Assembly: GCA_002315975.1 (NCBI GenBank) | Contig: DCIK01000013.1 | Coordinates: forward strand, 28,602-92,601 | Length of the DNA stretch: 64,000 nucleotides | From: Clostridiales bacterium UBA1728 | GTDB lineage: Bacteria > Bacillota > Clostridia > Oscillospirales > Oscillospiraceae | Direction: 5' to 3' | In this document: positions 42,729 to 50,708 of the stretch, one piece after another | Layout of the letters: the number at the start of each line of letters is the position of its first letter | Position numbering within the stretch: position 1 is the stretch's first letter | Notes under the pieces: model-generated | Databases searched by the model: none | Seen by the model: only the letters and a program-made list of their open reading frames with translations | What the model was told of the DNA's origin: nothing | Translations under genes and position numbers: made by a program

Positions 42729-44315
42729 TCAGGGCAGAACCAGAATGGCAGTAGCGATCCGGCGGGTACCCACAATGTTGGAGCCCTTGGTGATCTGCTC
42801 ACCGTTATAGACCATGGTGGAGGAAGAGCCGCCGTCCAGATTGGCGGCGTTCACAGCGCCGTACTCCTCCATGAGATCGGCGATGTCGTCATAGGTGGCA
42901 CCCAGAGAATCGGGGTGACGACCCTCCAGCACCACCAGAATAATCGCGCCGTCGGCGCGCTGACCGATGCAGGTACGGGGATTCACGCCGCCGCCCAGAT
43001 TGGTGCGCTTGACACCGTTCTGAATGAGCACGGGGCCGGCGGAGAAGCTGATGCCCTCCACAATGCCCAGATCCAGTGCTGCCTGGGCGGTCATGTCGCC
43101 CACGTGGAGCACGCGGCTGGAGTCGAAGCCGATCACATCCACATAGTGGCTGTAGAGGGAGCCGAAGGCCAGCTTGCCGTCACGGATTACAAGACCGTCG
43201 GGGGTGCCGCCGTTGCCCATGCCGTTGGGATCGTAGAAGCCGCCGGCGTTGGTACCGGCGATGGCACCGTACTTTTCGATGAACTCCGTCAGGTAGATGC
43301 CGTATTCGCCGAACTGATCCAGCGCGGCCAGCTTTACCTTGTAGGGGTCGTGGATGATGAGCATCTTGCCCTTGAAGGTGGAGCCCTTGATATCAATGAG
43401 CTCCAGCTCCTGCTCGGCGGCCTCTTCGCTCACCACCACCAGCTCCTGCTCGCCCTCCTCGGCTTTTGCAAGGGTTTCGGACTCTGTGGCCAGCTCCACA
43501 AAGCTGTCGGGCTCCACCTCCTCCACCACGGGGTGGAGAATAGAGTCTACCACATCGTTGGGCAGAAAGTAGCGGGGCACAGTCTTGAGAGCACTGGTCT
43601 CATTGGTGGAATTCACGAAAAGATTTCGGGCGCTGACAGAGGGGCCCCGGCAAACAATGATGATGGCGGCAGCCAGCCCTACCACCAACAGCAGTGCGGT
43701 GGCGAGGATCGTCACCAGCGTGCGGCCCAGGAAGCGGAAGAAGCCCTTGGCCGGGGTATTGCGCTTCTTTTCCAGATATTCGTCATCGTCCTCAATCTCG
43801 TCGATGGGGCGGCTCTTTTTCCTGACGGGCTGCTTCACGGGAGCCTTTTCGGCCTCGGCGGTCTTTTTCTGGGGCTTGGCAGCCGCGGTTGCGGGACGCT
43901 TCTTGCGCTGCTCGCCGCTGCCGTCCTCCGTACGCTTGCGCTGCTCGCCGCTGCCGCCTTCCGCACGCTTGCGCTGCGGCTCCTGGGTCGAAGCGGACTG
44001 AGCGGGACGGGGCTTCGCCTTCCGGACGGTGTTCTTCGGCGGATTCGCAGGCAGCTCCGTGCTTGCGCTTGCAGCTTTTTCCGGGACGGGAGCTACAGCA
44101 CTCTCCTCCTTGGCGGGAGTGACAACGCTTTCCTGCTCAACGGGAGCAACGGTGCTTTCCTCCCCGGCGGGAGCGGGGAGAGGCTTTGCTTCCGCAACGC
44201 TCTGCACAGGATCCGTGAGGTCTTCGTCCGCCTGCTGGCTGCGGAGCTTCTGCAGCTGCGCTTCAAAATCAGACAGGGAAGATTTTTCGCTTCCGCTGCC
44301 GTTAAGATTAGACAT
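42729..44315 (-). CDS. Membrane-anchored phosphodiester glycosidase family protein
   Basis: This 528-residue protein has a long low-complexity cytoplasmic region (Pro/Glu/Ala/Lys, with near-tandem GSGEQRKR repeats at ~115-140). One membrane helix follows (~200-222, LVTILATALLLVVGLAAAIIIV). The C-terminal domain (~330-528) matches the NAGPA/phosphodiester glycosidase family: GTNAGGFYDPNGMGNGGTPDG, SFSAGPVLIQNG, GGGVNPRTCIGQRADGAIILVVLEG and NLDGGSSSTMVYNG. Family members remove GlcNAc from phosphodiesters or act in exopolysaccharide processing. It is first of four minus-strand genes. A TTGCAT-17-TATACT promoter and a TTGGAGGTTTCAAT site lie upstream. Confidence 0.87.
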   Translation of the reverse strand: MSNLNGSGSEKSSLSDFEAQLQKLRSQQADEDLTDPVQSVAEAKPLPAPAGEESTVAPVEQESVVTPAKEESAVAPVPEKAASASTELPANPPKNTVRKAKPRPAQSASTQEPQRKRAEGGSGEQRKRTEDGSGEQRKKRPATAAAKPQKKTAEAEKAPVKQPVRKKSRPIDEIEDDDEYLEKKRNTPAKGFFRFLGRTLVTILATALLLVVGLAAAIIIVCRGPSVSARNLFVNSTNETSALKTVPRYFLPNDVVDSILHPVVEEVEPDSFVELATESETLAKAEEGEQELVVVSEEAAEQELELIDIKGSTFKGKMLIIHDPYKVKLAALDQFGEYGIYLTEFIEKYGAIAGTNAGGFYDPNGMGNGGTPDGLVIRDGKLAFGSLYSHYVDVIGFDSSRVLHVGDMTAQAALDLGIVEGISFSAGPVLIQNGVKRTNLGGGVNPRTCIGQRADGAIILVVLEGRHPDSLGATYDDIADLMEEYGAVNAANLDGGSSSTMVYNGEQITKGSNIVGTRRIATAILVLP

Positions 44316-44402
44316 ATTGAAACCTCCAAGTGTACATGGTTTTACAAATTCTCAGTATAATGGAAAGCGTGTCAATATGCAAGAATTATTTTTTGCCGGA
44401 CA

Positions 44403-44432
44403 AAAACCCCACCCGCTTATGGGTGGGGTTGG
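44403..44432 (-). terminator. Terminator of thiT
   Basis: Stem AACCCCACCC/GGGTGGGGTT, then TTTTTG on the minus strand. Confidence 0.88.
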
Positions 44433-44436
44433 GAAA

Positions 44437-44991
44437 TTAAATATCAATCCATTTGCGCAGGGGCCTTTCAAGAAAGGCGCAGAGGCCGATGGCCAGAAGG
44501 GTGTTAGGCAGCATATAGGAGCCGTTGTAGAGCAGGGAATACACGGCGGGTGAGGTCATGGTGCGTTCCATGAAAACCTCGGGCATATATTGGGCATAAA
44601 TGGTCACGCCGCTGAGATAGTGGATGCCGAAGCGGCAGAGCGAAGCGAGCGCGGCCCCGCAGGTGAGCGGGCGCTTCGTTTTCCGCAGCAGACCGCCCAG
44701 CCCCACTGCGGCATAGGCCAGAGCGTAGTCCAGCAGCATACTCTGCCAGTTGACGGCCACGCCTCCGCCCAGAAAGAACTTGAGCGTGCCCAGCAGCAGA
44801 CCGCAGACCGTGCCCCAGCCGGCACCCCGGCGCGCTGCGTAGACAATGAGCGGAACCATCACCAGATCCACGCTGCCGCCGAAGCCGCCGAACGCCAGCC
44901 CGATGGGAATCTTCAGATAGCTCAGCGCCAGAGCCGCTGCCATAAAGAGAGCGCCCTCGCAGAGGGTACGGGTGAGATTTCTGTTTTGCAT
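44437..44991 (-). CDS. thiT: Energy-coupled thiamine transporter S component ThiT
   Basis: This 184-residue membrane protein is the substrate-binding S component of an ECF transporter. It has six hydrophobic segments. The conserved ThiT features include IGLAFGGFGGSVDLVMVPL, the thiamine-binding loop region, and SLCRFGIHYLSGVTIYAQY, resembling the family R-x-x-x-H-x-x-x-G. The ATG at 44991 follows AAAGGAGGTAATCCC, excluding a longer frame. A TPP riboswitch lies upstream. The shared ECF energising module is not in this window. Confidence 0.93.
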   Translation of the reverse strand: MQNRNLTRTLCEGALFMAAALALSYLKIPIGLAFGGFGGSVDLVMVPLIVYAARRGAGWGTVCGLLLGTLKFFLGGGVAVNWQSMLLDYALAYAAVGLGGLLRKTKRPLTCGAALASLCRFGIHYLSGVTIYAQYMPEVFMERTMTSPAVYSLLYNGSYMLPNTLLAIGLCAFLERPLRKWIDI

Positions 44992-45050
44992 GGGATTACC
45001 TCCTTTGGAAAAAAGCAAATTGAAACAGGTTCAGGTTTCTTCACATAAAC

Positions 45051-45086
45051 AAATAAAAAATGCGTCTGCCCTTGCAGCAAACGCAC
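45051..45086 (-). terminator. Riboswitch-linked terminator before thiT
   Basis: Stem TGCGTTTGC/GCAGACGCA followed by T6 on the minus strand, between the TPP aptamer and thiT; probably the expression platform. Confidence 0.8.
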
Positions 45087-45103
45087 ATTCCCTTCCTCAG
45101 AAG

Positions 45104-45199
45104 GTATCACATCCCTACGCCGGCATTATCCGTATCAGGTTCTTCGGGTGCTGCCGCTTCGCTTCGCCGCATCTCAGCCGGGAAATACCCAGCGCCCCG
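45104..45199 (-). promoter_or_regulatory. TPP riboswitch (thi box)
   Basis: Read on the minus strand: GGGGCGCTGGGT, CTGAGATGCGGC, ACCCGAAGAACCTGATACGG, ATAATGCCGGCGTAGGGA. CTGAGA and the GAACCTGAT...GATAATGCC..CGTAGGGA motifs are diagnostic. Binding of thiamine pyrophosphate should favour the terminator before thiT. Confidence 0.97.
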
Positions 45200-45215
45200 T
45201 TTCGATTGTGTCTCC

Positions 45216-45244
45216 AGTATAAGCGCGAGGAAAGCAAAATGCAA
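45216..45244 (-). promoter_or_regulatory. Promoter of the TPP riboswitch-thiT unit
   Basis: On the minus strand: TTGCAT (45239-45244), 17-bp spacer, TATACT (45216-45221). Confidence 0.8.
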
Positions 45245-45324
45245 GGGCTTTTGCATATTTTTCTTTCTGCTTTTTCGCAAACGATAGTCCTTTCAAGTTC
45301 ATATCAGGCTTCGGCTGCGGCTGT

Positions 45325-45400
45325 GTAGGGCTCGGCCTCCGGACGAGCCGCCGTTTCCCCGATGGTTCGGTTTCGGCTCGTCCGGGAGGCTGAGCCCTAC
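45325..45400. repeat. GTAGGGCTCGG palindromic element, complete
   Basis: Left arm GTAGGGCTCGGCCTCCGGAC (from 45325) and right arm ending GGAGGCTGAGCCCTAC at 45400 form a 76-bp inverted repeat. This appears to be the full element; single arms occur at 39242, 52447 and 63977. Confidence 0.85.
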
Positions 45401-45469
45401 AGGAACCTGTTCAGGACAGAAATGACCGGGCTCAGACTTATACACCAACACCGGGAAAAATCGAAAGAC

Positions 45470-45498
45470 TTGACCAACAGCGCTTTTTGGCCTACAAT
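45470..45498 (+). promoter_or_regulatory. Promoter of the ABC-FtsX fusion gene
   Basis: TTGACC (45470-45475), 17-bp spacer, TACAAT (45493-45498). Confidence 0.75.
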
Positions 45499-45530
45499 AT
45501 AAACACAATCCAACAAAAGGGGCAAAGACC

Positions 45531-48065
45531 ATGATCGAGCTGAAAAACGTCAGTCGGGAATACAGGCAGGGAACGGAGACTGTCCGCGCCCTCCACGGCA
45601 TCAGCTTCCATCTGCGCGACAGGGAGCTGGCGGTGGTGCAGGGCGAGAGCGGCAGCGGCAAGACCACGCTGCTGCGTCTGCTTTCGGGTCTGGAGAGCTG
45701 CACCCACGGAGAAATTCTCTGCGGCGGAAAATCCACCAAGGGCTTCAAGGCAGCCGACTGGGCCTCCTGGCGCAGTGCTGCGGTGGGACTTATGATAGGC
45801 GGAGACGAGCTCTTCGAGAGCGAGACCGTGGCCATGAATGTGGAGATTCCCATGAGCCTTGCGGGTATGGCCCGGGGTGTGCGCCATAAGCGTACCCTTG
45901 CCCTGCTCAAGCGCGTGGGTCTGGGCGAAAGGCTCAACGCCTGCCCCTCTGCCCTGACGGAGTATGAGCGCCGCCGCCTGAGCGTGGCCAGAGCGCTCTC
46001 CAACGACCCCGATGCCATTCTGGCCGACGAGCCCTTCCGGGGTCTCAGCGCCGAAAACGCCGATGAGCTGATGAGCCTCTTCGAGACCATCGCCCGGGAT
46101 CGGCTGGTGGTGCTCTTCTGCACCGGGGACGCGCCCCGGCGCGATACCGGCGTCCGCACCCTGCGCCTTATGAACGGTCAGCTCCTCTCCGACAGCGCAC
46201 CCTGGAGAGCGGAGGAAGCGGAGGCAGCGCCCCGGGAGTGGCACCGCAGTCTTCTGGGCCTCCGGGACAGCGTCCGTTTTGCGCTTCATGGGGCGAAAAA
46301 GCGGAAGAGCGCCATCCTCTGCGGGATACTGGCCACCTCGCTGGCGCTGAGCACTCTGGGCCTGCGGCTGAGTCTGGAGAACTCGCTGGAGAAGGCCGAG
46401 GGCGAGGAGCAGCGGGAAGCCCTGACCCTTGCACCTTATATAATAGAGCGGGAAACCATAGGCGAAGGCATGGTGCTCTCGCTGATGGATGCCTCCGCCC
46501 GGGAAAGCCACGAAAACGACGGTGTCTACGCTGCCGCCTGCCGTGCCGCGCTGGTTTCTGCGGAGACGGCCTACGGGCGGGAGAATGACATCTCCCCCTT
46601 CCTCAGCGAGCTGGAGGACAAGACCACGCTCTATACCGTGCAGCAGACCGAGGACGGCGGCGAGCTGAATCTCTATGCCTCCGATACCAGTCTGGAGCTG
46701 CGGAAGCTGGAGAACAACGCCGAGGGTACCCTCTGGGCGGAGCTCCCCGGCGACGGCAGCATCCTCAAGGAGCAATATCAGGTGGTGGCCGGACGCTGGT
46801 GCGCCGCCTATGACGAGCTGGTGCTCTTCGTGAATGAGCACAATGAGCTCAGCGATGTGAGCATGGCCGCTCTGGGTCTCTCCGGCGGCGAGAGCGGTAA
46901 GCGGAATTATGAGGATATCCTCAGCGTTACCTATCGCCTGCTGCTGCCCACGGACTATTATCAGAAGGGCGCGGACGGGCTCTGGGCGAAGATTCAGGAC
47001 GAGAGCCTGCTGCGCACCGCTGTCAACGAGGGCATCGTCCTCCATGTGGTGGGCATCGTAAAGCCCGCCGAGAGCAGCGCCGTCCACGCCTTCAACGCCG
47101 CGCTGGGCTATCCTGCCGCCCTGAAGAAGTATATTGCCCGCTCGGTGGCCGACTCCGAGGCCGTCACAGCCCAGCGGGAGAATCCCAATCTGGACATCTT
47201 CACCGGCAGAAGCTTCCTCAGCGAGAGTATGCGCGCCTACAGCAACAGCGACAAGGCCAACGCCCTGCGGAGCATGGTGGCGCAGGGACTGGACATTCCC
47301 ACCCAGATGGCCATTTACTGCCGCATCACCGGCAGCAGCGAGGCCGATGCGGCCTATAAGGTCAGCAACAATCTCCTCTCCGGGGAGCTGGCGGAAAAGC
47401 TGGCCGCCCTGCCTGACGGGGACTGCGCCGGCCTCTATAACAGCTTTATCCTCAGCGGCTACTCCGAAGCCTCCGTCGAGACGAATCTGGCTCTGCTGGG
47501 TGCCGAGGGCGCGGGCATTGAGACGCTGCGCATCTATACCTCCTCGCTGAGTCAGCGGGAGGCGCTGCTGAGCTATGTGGAGAGCTGGAACGCCCGCTGC
47601 ATCTCCGAAGGCCGCTGGACGGAGCTGGTGCGGGGACATGACGAGGCCGAGAGCCTTGCCGCCGTTTCCGGCAAACACAGCACCCTGCTGCTGACACTGC
47701 TCTCCGCCTTCGCAGCCGTGGCCATTCTTGCCTCCTTCGGCCTCCTCTCGGCCATGCTTAACGCTGCGGCAGAGCGGCAGAGCGGCACCCTCCGCTCCCT
47801 CTCCCTGCTGGGCATTTCGCCGGCGGATCGCGCATCGCTGCTGCGCACGGAGGGTCTGCTGCTGGGACTGTGCTGCTCCGTGCTGGGCTTCGGCCTGAGC
47901 ATCGGCGTGTCGTACCTGCTGCCCACGCTGGCGGAAAAGCTCTGGAATCTGCGCCTGCAGCCGGGGATTGCCTGGCTGGCGGCGGCCATCGCCCTGCCCG
48001 GCGGCATACTGCTGGGACTGCTCTCGGCGCTGTCCGCCTGCAAAAGAGCATCAGGTATGCGATAA
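45531..48065 (+). CDS. ABC ATPase-FtsX-like permease fusion with degenerate ATPase motifs
   Basis: This 844-residue protein has a MacB/LolD-type ATPase (~1-225) joined to an FtsX-like permease. Walker A (GESGSGKTTLL, ~37-47) and Walker B (AILADEP) are intact. The ABC signature LSGGQ is replaced by LTEYE (ALTEYERRRLSVARAL). The H-loop His appears lost (FCTGDAP in place of VTHD). One membrane helix (~260-285) precedes a large extracellular domain (~290-700), and three helices form the C-terminal FtsX domain (~715-840). Such systems normally couple ATP use to lipoprotein, antibiotic or peptidoglycan-hydrolase control outside the cell. Here hydrolysis may be weak or absent. No partner protein is encoded beside it. 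Confidence 0.88.
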   Translation: MIELKNVSREYRQGTETVRALHGISFHLRDRELAVVQGESGSGKTTLLRLLSGLESCTHGEILCGGKSTKGFKAADWASWRSAAVGLMIGGDELFESETVAMNVEIPMSLAGMARGVRHKRTLALLKRVGLGERLNACPSALTEYERRRLSVARALSNDPDAILADEPFRGLSAENADELMSLFETIARDRLVVLFCTGDAPRRDTGVRTLRLMNGQLLSDSAPWRAEEAEAAPREWHRSLLGLRDSVRFALHGAKKRKSAILCGILATSLALSTLGLRLSLENSLEKAEGEEQREALTLAPYIIERETIGEGMVLSLMDASARESHENDGVYAAACRAALVSAETAYGRENDISPFLSELEDKTTLYTVQQTEDGGELNLYASDTSLELRKLENNAEGTLWAELPGDGSILKEQYQVVAGRWCAAYDELVLFVNEHNELSDVSMAALGLSGGESGKRNYEDILSVTYRLLLPTDYYQKGADGLWAKIQDESLLRTAVNEGIVLHVVGIVKPAESSAVHAFNAALGYPAALKKYIARSVADSEAVTAQRENPNLDIFTGRSFLSESMRAYSNSDKANALRSMVAQGLDIPTQMAIYCRITGSSEADAAYKVSNNLLSGELAEKLAALPDGDCAGLYNSFILSGYSEASVETNLALLGAEGAGIETLRIYTSSLSQREALLSYVESWNARCISEGRWTELVRGHDEAESLAAVSGKHSTLLLTLLSAFAAVAILASFGLLSAMLNAAAERQSGTLRSLSLLGISPADRASLLRTEGLLLGLCCSVLGFGLSIGVSYLLPTLAEKLWNLRLQPGIAWLAAAIALPGGILLGLLSALSACKRASGMR

Positions 48066-48069
48066 TTCC

Positions 48070-48097
48070 TTGACAGAAAAGGGATTATGCATATAAT
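48070..48097 (+). promoter_or_regulatory. Promoter of the E2-like gene
   Basis: TTGACA (48070-48075), 16-bp spacer, TATAAT (48092-48097). Confidence 0.85.
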
Positions 48098-48133
48098 ATA
48101 AAAAAGTGGATATATTTCTCTGGAGGCGATACA

Positions 48134-48976
48134 ATGAGAAGTGACGGTATCAGAGTCACGGCGGAAAACCCGCTCTACAATCTTATGCCCTTTATCATGC
48201 CCGGACGCTATGACGCCCTGAACATGGTGACGCTGGACATACCGGAAGCCCCGATCAAGGCTTATATGAACGAAAAGCGCAGGGAGGGCCTGAGCATCAG
48301 CCATCTGGCCATTGTCCTGACGGCGTATCTGCGCATGGTGGAGAAATACCCGGCCCTGAACTACTTCATCGGCGGCGATCACAGAATCTACCGGCACAAA
48401 GAGATCAGCGCCGGCATGGTCATTCTCCGTCCGGGCGGAGGCGAGACCATGATCAAAATCTACCTGAACCCCGGCGACACGGTCATCGATGTGCAGAACC
48501 GGATCAACGCTCTGCTGGAGACCAACCGGGAGGGCGGCAACACCGACGGCACCCAGACCGAGACCAACGGGCTGGACAAGATCGTGAATTTCCTGCTCCA
48601 TACGGGCCCGCTGATGAATGTGGCCATGGCCATCCTGCGCTTTATTTCCAGCCACGGTCTGCTGCCCAAAAAAGTCACGGACGCCAGCCCCTTCCATTCC
48701 AGCCTGCTGATTTCCAATCTGGCCAGCATCCGCTGCAACCATATCTATCACCACATTTATGATTTCGGAACCATTTCCATGGCCATCACCATGGGCAATA
48801 TGCGCGAAGTGCCCAAACGCCTCCGGGACGGCAGCATCGATCTGGTGCGCTGCATCCCTCTGGGCGTGGTCATGGATGAGCGCATCGAGGGCGGCGCCTA
48901 CTTCAACTCTGCCTTCCTCTACGCCAAGCGCCTTCTCGCCGACCCGAAAAAGCTGGAGGAAAAGGGCGAGGAATAA
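48134..48976 (+). CDS. Stand-alone 2-oxoacid dehydrogenase acyltransferase (E2)-like protein lacking HxxxDG
   Basis: This 280-residue protein has the chloramphenicol acetyltransferase/E2 catalytic fold without lipoyl or E1/E3-binding domains. Recognisable parts are LSISHLAIVLTAYLRMVEKYPALN near the N terminus, SLLISNLASI in the middle, and a C-terminal segment parallel to the E2 end. The catalytic D-H-R-x-x-D-G motif reads D-E-R-I-E-G-G (in VVMDERIEGGAYF), so the active His and Asp are missing. It stands alone under a good promoter with CTGGAGGCGATACA before the ATG. Role unknown; catalysis of the usual kind is unlikely. Similar CAT-fold proteins in Firmicutes are often annotated as E2 by similarity only. 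Confidence 0.75.
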   Translation: MRSDGIRVTAENPLYNLMPFIMPGRYDALNMVTLDIPEAPIKAYMNEKRREGLSISHLAIVLTAYLRMVEKYPALNYFIGGDHRIYRHKEISAGMVILRPGGGETMIKIYLNPGDTVIDVQNRINALLETNREGGNTDGTQTETNGLDKIVNFLLHTGPLMNVAMAILRFISSHGLLPKKVTDASPFHSSLLISNLASIRCNHIYHHIYDFGTISMAITMGNMREVPKRLRDGSIDLVRCIPLGVVMDERIEGGAYFNSAFLYAKRLLADPKKLEEKGEE

Positions 48977-49007
48977 AAAATGAGGCTGCAATAGGTTGCC
49001 TAATGCA

Positions 49008-49141
49008 TAAAGAAGCAGAGCGCTCTCGGCTCCCCTGTTCCCGGAGGGAATGGGGGAGCTGTCGCGAAGCGACTGAGGGGGTGAGCTGTCGTTTCCCCTC
49101 TCCCCAGTGTGCGCAGAAGGTGAATTGTGTGCGTAAAAACA
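49008..49141 (+). repeat. Composite dispersed repeat D, body
   Basis: AAAGAAGCAGAGCGCTCTCG, GGCTCCCCTGTTCC...GGGGGAGCTG, GCGACTGAGGGGG, TTTCCCCTCTCCCC and GTGTGCGCAGAAGGTG, as in A-C. It starts ~30 bp after the E2-like gene stop. Confidence 0.85.
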
Positions 49142-49206
49142 GGGATGTGTCAAAAATGACGAATGTACATATTTGTACAAACCGTCAATTTTGACACATC
49201 CCATTT
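49142..49206. terminator. Terminal hairpin of composite repeat D
   Basis: Outer stem GGGATGTGTCAAAA/TTTTGACACATCCC, then TGACG/CGTCA, inner hairpin GTAC-ATATTT-GTAC, then ATTTTCTTT. It ends 4 bp before the stop of the convergent LysR gene. Confidence 0.8.
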
Positions 49207-49209
49207 TCT

Positions 49210-50076
49210 TTATTTCTGGAAAATATCCTTTTCCATGGCGCCCATCAGATTGTAGGTCAGGGCATCGTAATAGGCCTGGGTCAGAGTGGAATAGTAGAGG
49301 TGCCAGGGCTTTTTCAGAAAGGCGCAGTCCCTCCGCTCGGCAAAGTCAGCGTAGACGGGGATCATGGCCTCAGGGATGGGCATATAGCCGTTGCCCTCCT
49401 TTAAGAGGGAGAAAAGACTGCTCAGATCGGCGGAGAGGGAGTCGGCCCGCTTGGTCTCCTCCGGCCACCAGGGACAGGCGTTGTGCCCGCCGGTGTAGAG
49501 CAGCGCCGGCCAGGGGGCGAGATCCTCCCGGGTGAGATTCTCCTTTTTGCAGAGGGGGTGCCCCGCCGGCAAGAGAATTTTCACGGGCGTTTCCAGTATG
49601 GGCGTAGTCACCAGCATATGATTGGCGATGGGGGAGAAGGACAGCACCACGTCGGCCTGCCGGTCGGCCAGCATCACCTCGCAGTCGGAGTCCAGACAGC
49701 CGTGCACCTGCAGATCCATCTCGCTGTAGTGGCTGTCGGCATAATCGTGGAGGGGACGGGCGAACATATCGTACACGCCGAAGGCCATGTAGAGCCGGAT
49801 GCGGGAGCGGTAGGTGCGGTCAACCTCCAGCATCTCGCCCTTGAGCCGGTCAAAGTCGGCGGTGAGAGCCGTGGCGCGGGGGTAGAAGTAGATGCCCGCA
49901 GGGGTCATCATGGCACCGTTCTGGGTGCGGACGAAGAGGGACACATTCAGCTCGTCCTCCAGCTGGGTGATGGCCTTGGATACGGCCTGACGGGAGACAT
50001 AAAGCGAGTCGGCGGCCTGCAGAAAGCTGCGGGCGTTGGCCACGGCCAGAAAATAGCGAAGCTGACGAATTTCCAT
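49210..50076 (-). CDS. LysR family transcriptional regulator
   Basis: This 288-residue LysR-type regulator has an N-terminal winged helix-turn-helix (MEIRQLRYFLAVANARSFLQAADSLYVSRQAVSKAITQLE...), followed by a substrate-binding domain of the periplasmic-binding fold. The ATG at 50076 lies downstream of GAGAGAAAGAGAGGG; a longer frame from 50136 overlaps the divergent promoter region. It is transcribed away from the MarR-like gene and may control it. The effector is unknown. Confidence 0.93.
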   Translation of the reverse strand: MEIRQLRYFLAVANARSFLQAADSLYVSRQAVSKAITQLEDELNVSLFVRTQNGAMMTPAGIYFYPRATALTADFDRLKGEMLEVDRTYRSRIRLYMAFGVYDMFARPLHDYADSHYSEMDLQVHGCLDSDCEVMLADRQADVVLSFSPIANHMLVTTPILETPVKILLPAGHPLCKKENLTREDLAPWPALLYTGGHNACPWWPEETKRADSLSADLSSLFSLLKEGNGYMPIPEAMIPVYADFAERRDCAFLKKPWHLYYSTLTQAYYDALTYNLMGAMEKDIFQK

Positions 50077-50184
50077 AGAATTCCCTCTCTTTCTCTCCGT
50101 CTTAGTATACACGCTTTGAAGAGTATATGCAACCAAAAATTACAGCAAAATATTCGTTGTAGCATTTGGTTTCATCAAAAACGC

Positions 50185-50213
50185 TTGCACAGGCCGAGGG
50201 CAAGAGCTATAAT
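50185..50213 (+). promoter_or_regulatory. Promoter of the MarR-like gene
   Basis: TTGCAC (50185-50190), 17-bp spacer, TATAAT (50208-50213), in the LysR/MarR divergent region. Confidence 0.8.
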
Positions 50214-50238
50214 AAAGAAAAAACGGAGGGATGTACCT

Positions 50239-50676
50239 ATGGCAAAGAAGAAGGAAGCCTGCGAGACCTGCCCCATTGAGGAGACCTACGAGGCCATGGC
50301 CGTGGAGGACAAGCTCTACCTCAACTGGCAGACGGTGGCCGGCTCCATCCGCAGACGCATCGGTCAGGGCAACAGCGAGCGCCGTCTCCTGCGGGTGCTG
50401 CGGCGCTGCGGAGCCATGGACAGAGGCGAGCTCCTTACCGCTGCCGCCACCAGAACGGGTGACAGCGAAGCCGCATTGTCGAGCCTGCTGGCGCAGGGTC
50501 TTGTCCGGGGGGAGCGGGAAATATCGCTCACCGAGGCCGGAGAAGCCGCCGCCACGGAGGCCGCCGAGCAGCAGATCACCGAGCGCCGCAGCTATTTCAG
50601 CGACCTGAGCAGCGAGGAAAAGGAAGCCCTGCTGAAGATGCTGGAAAAGCTCAACAACGGCTGGCTTGGAAAATGA
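50239..50676 (+). CDS. MarR-like winged-helix protein
   Basis: This 145-residue protein has a Cys pair near the start (CETCP, residues 8-12), a central winged helix (RLLRVLRRCGAMDRGELLTAA..., SSLLAQGLVRGEREISLTEAG with the wing), and a C-terminal helix (LSSEEKEALLKMLEKLNNGW) typical of the MarR dimerisation end. CGGAGGGATGTACCT precedes the ATG. No target is evident. The alternative is a generic DNA-binding wHTH protein outside MarR. Confidence 0.8.
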   Translation: MAKKKEACETCPIEETYEAMAVEDKLYLNWQTVAGSIRRRIGQGNSERRLLRVLRRCGAMDRGELLTAAATRTGDSEAALSSLLAQGLVRGEREISLTEAGEAAATEAAEQQITERRSYFSDLSSEEKEALLKMLEKLNNGWLGK

Positions 50677-50679
50677 CAC

Positions 50680-50708
50680 AAATGAGAACCGTCCCCAAAT
50701 GTTTCATT
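50680..50708. repeat. REP-like arm over the pgsA stop codon
   Basis: A single arm containing AATGAGAACCGTCCCCAAAT, matching the core of the TGGGAAT-type palindrome at 28.5 kb. It overlaps the last codons of pgsA on the opposite strand. Confidence 0.6.
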
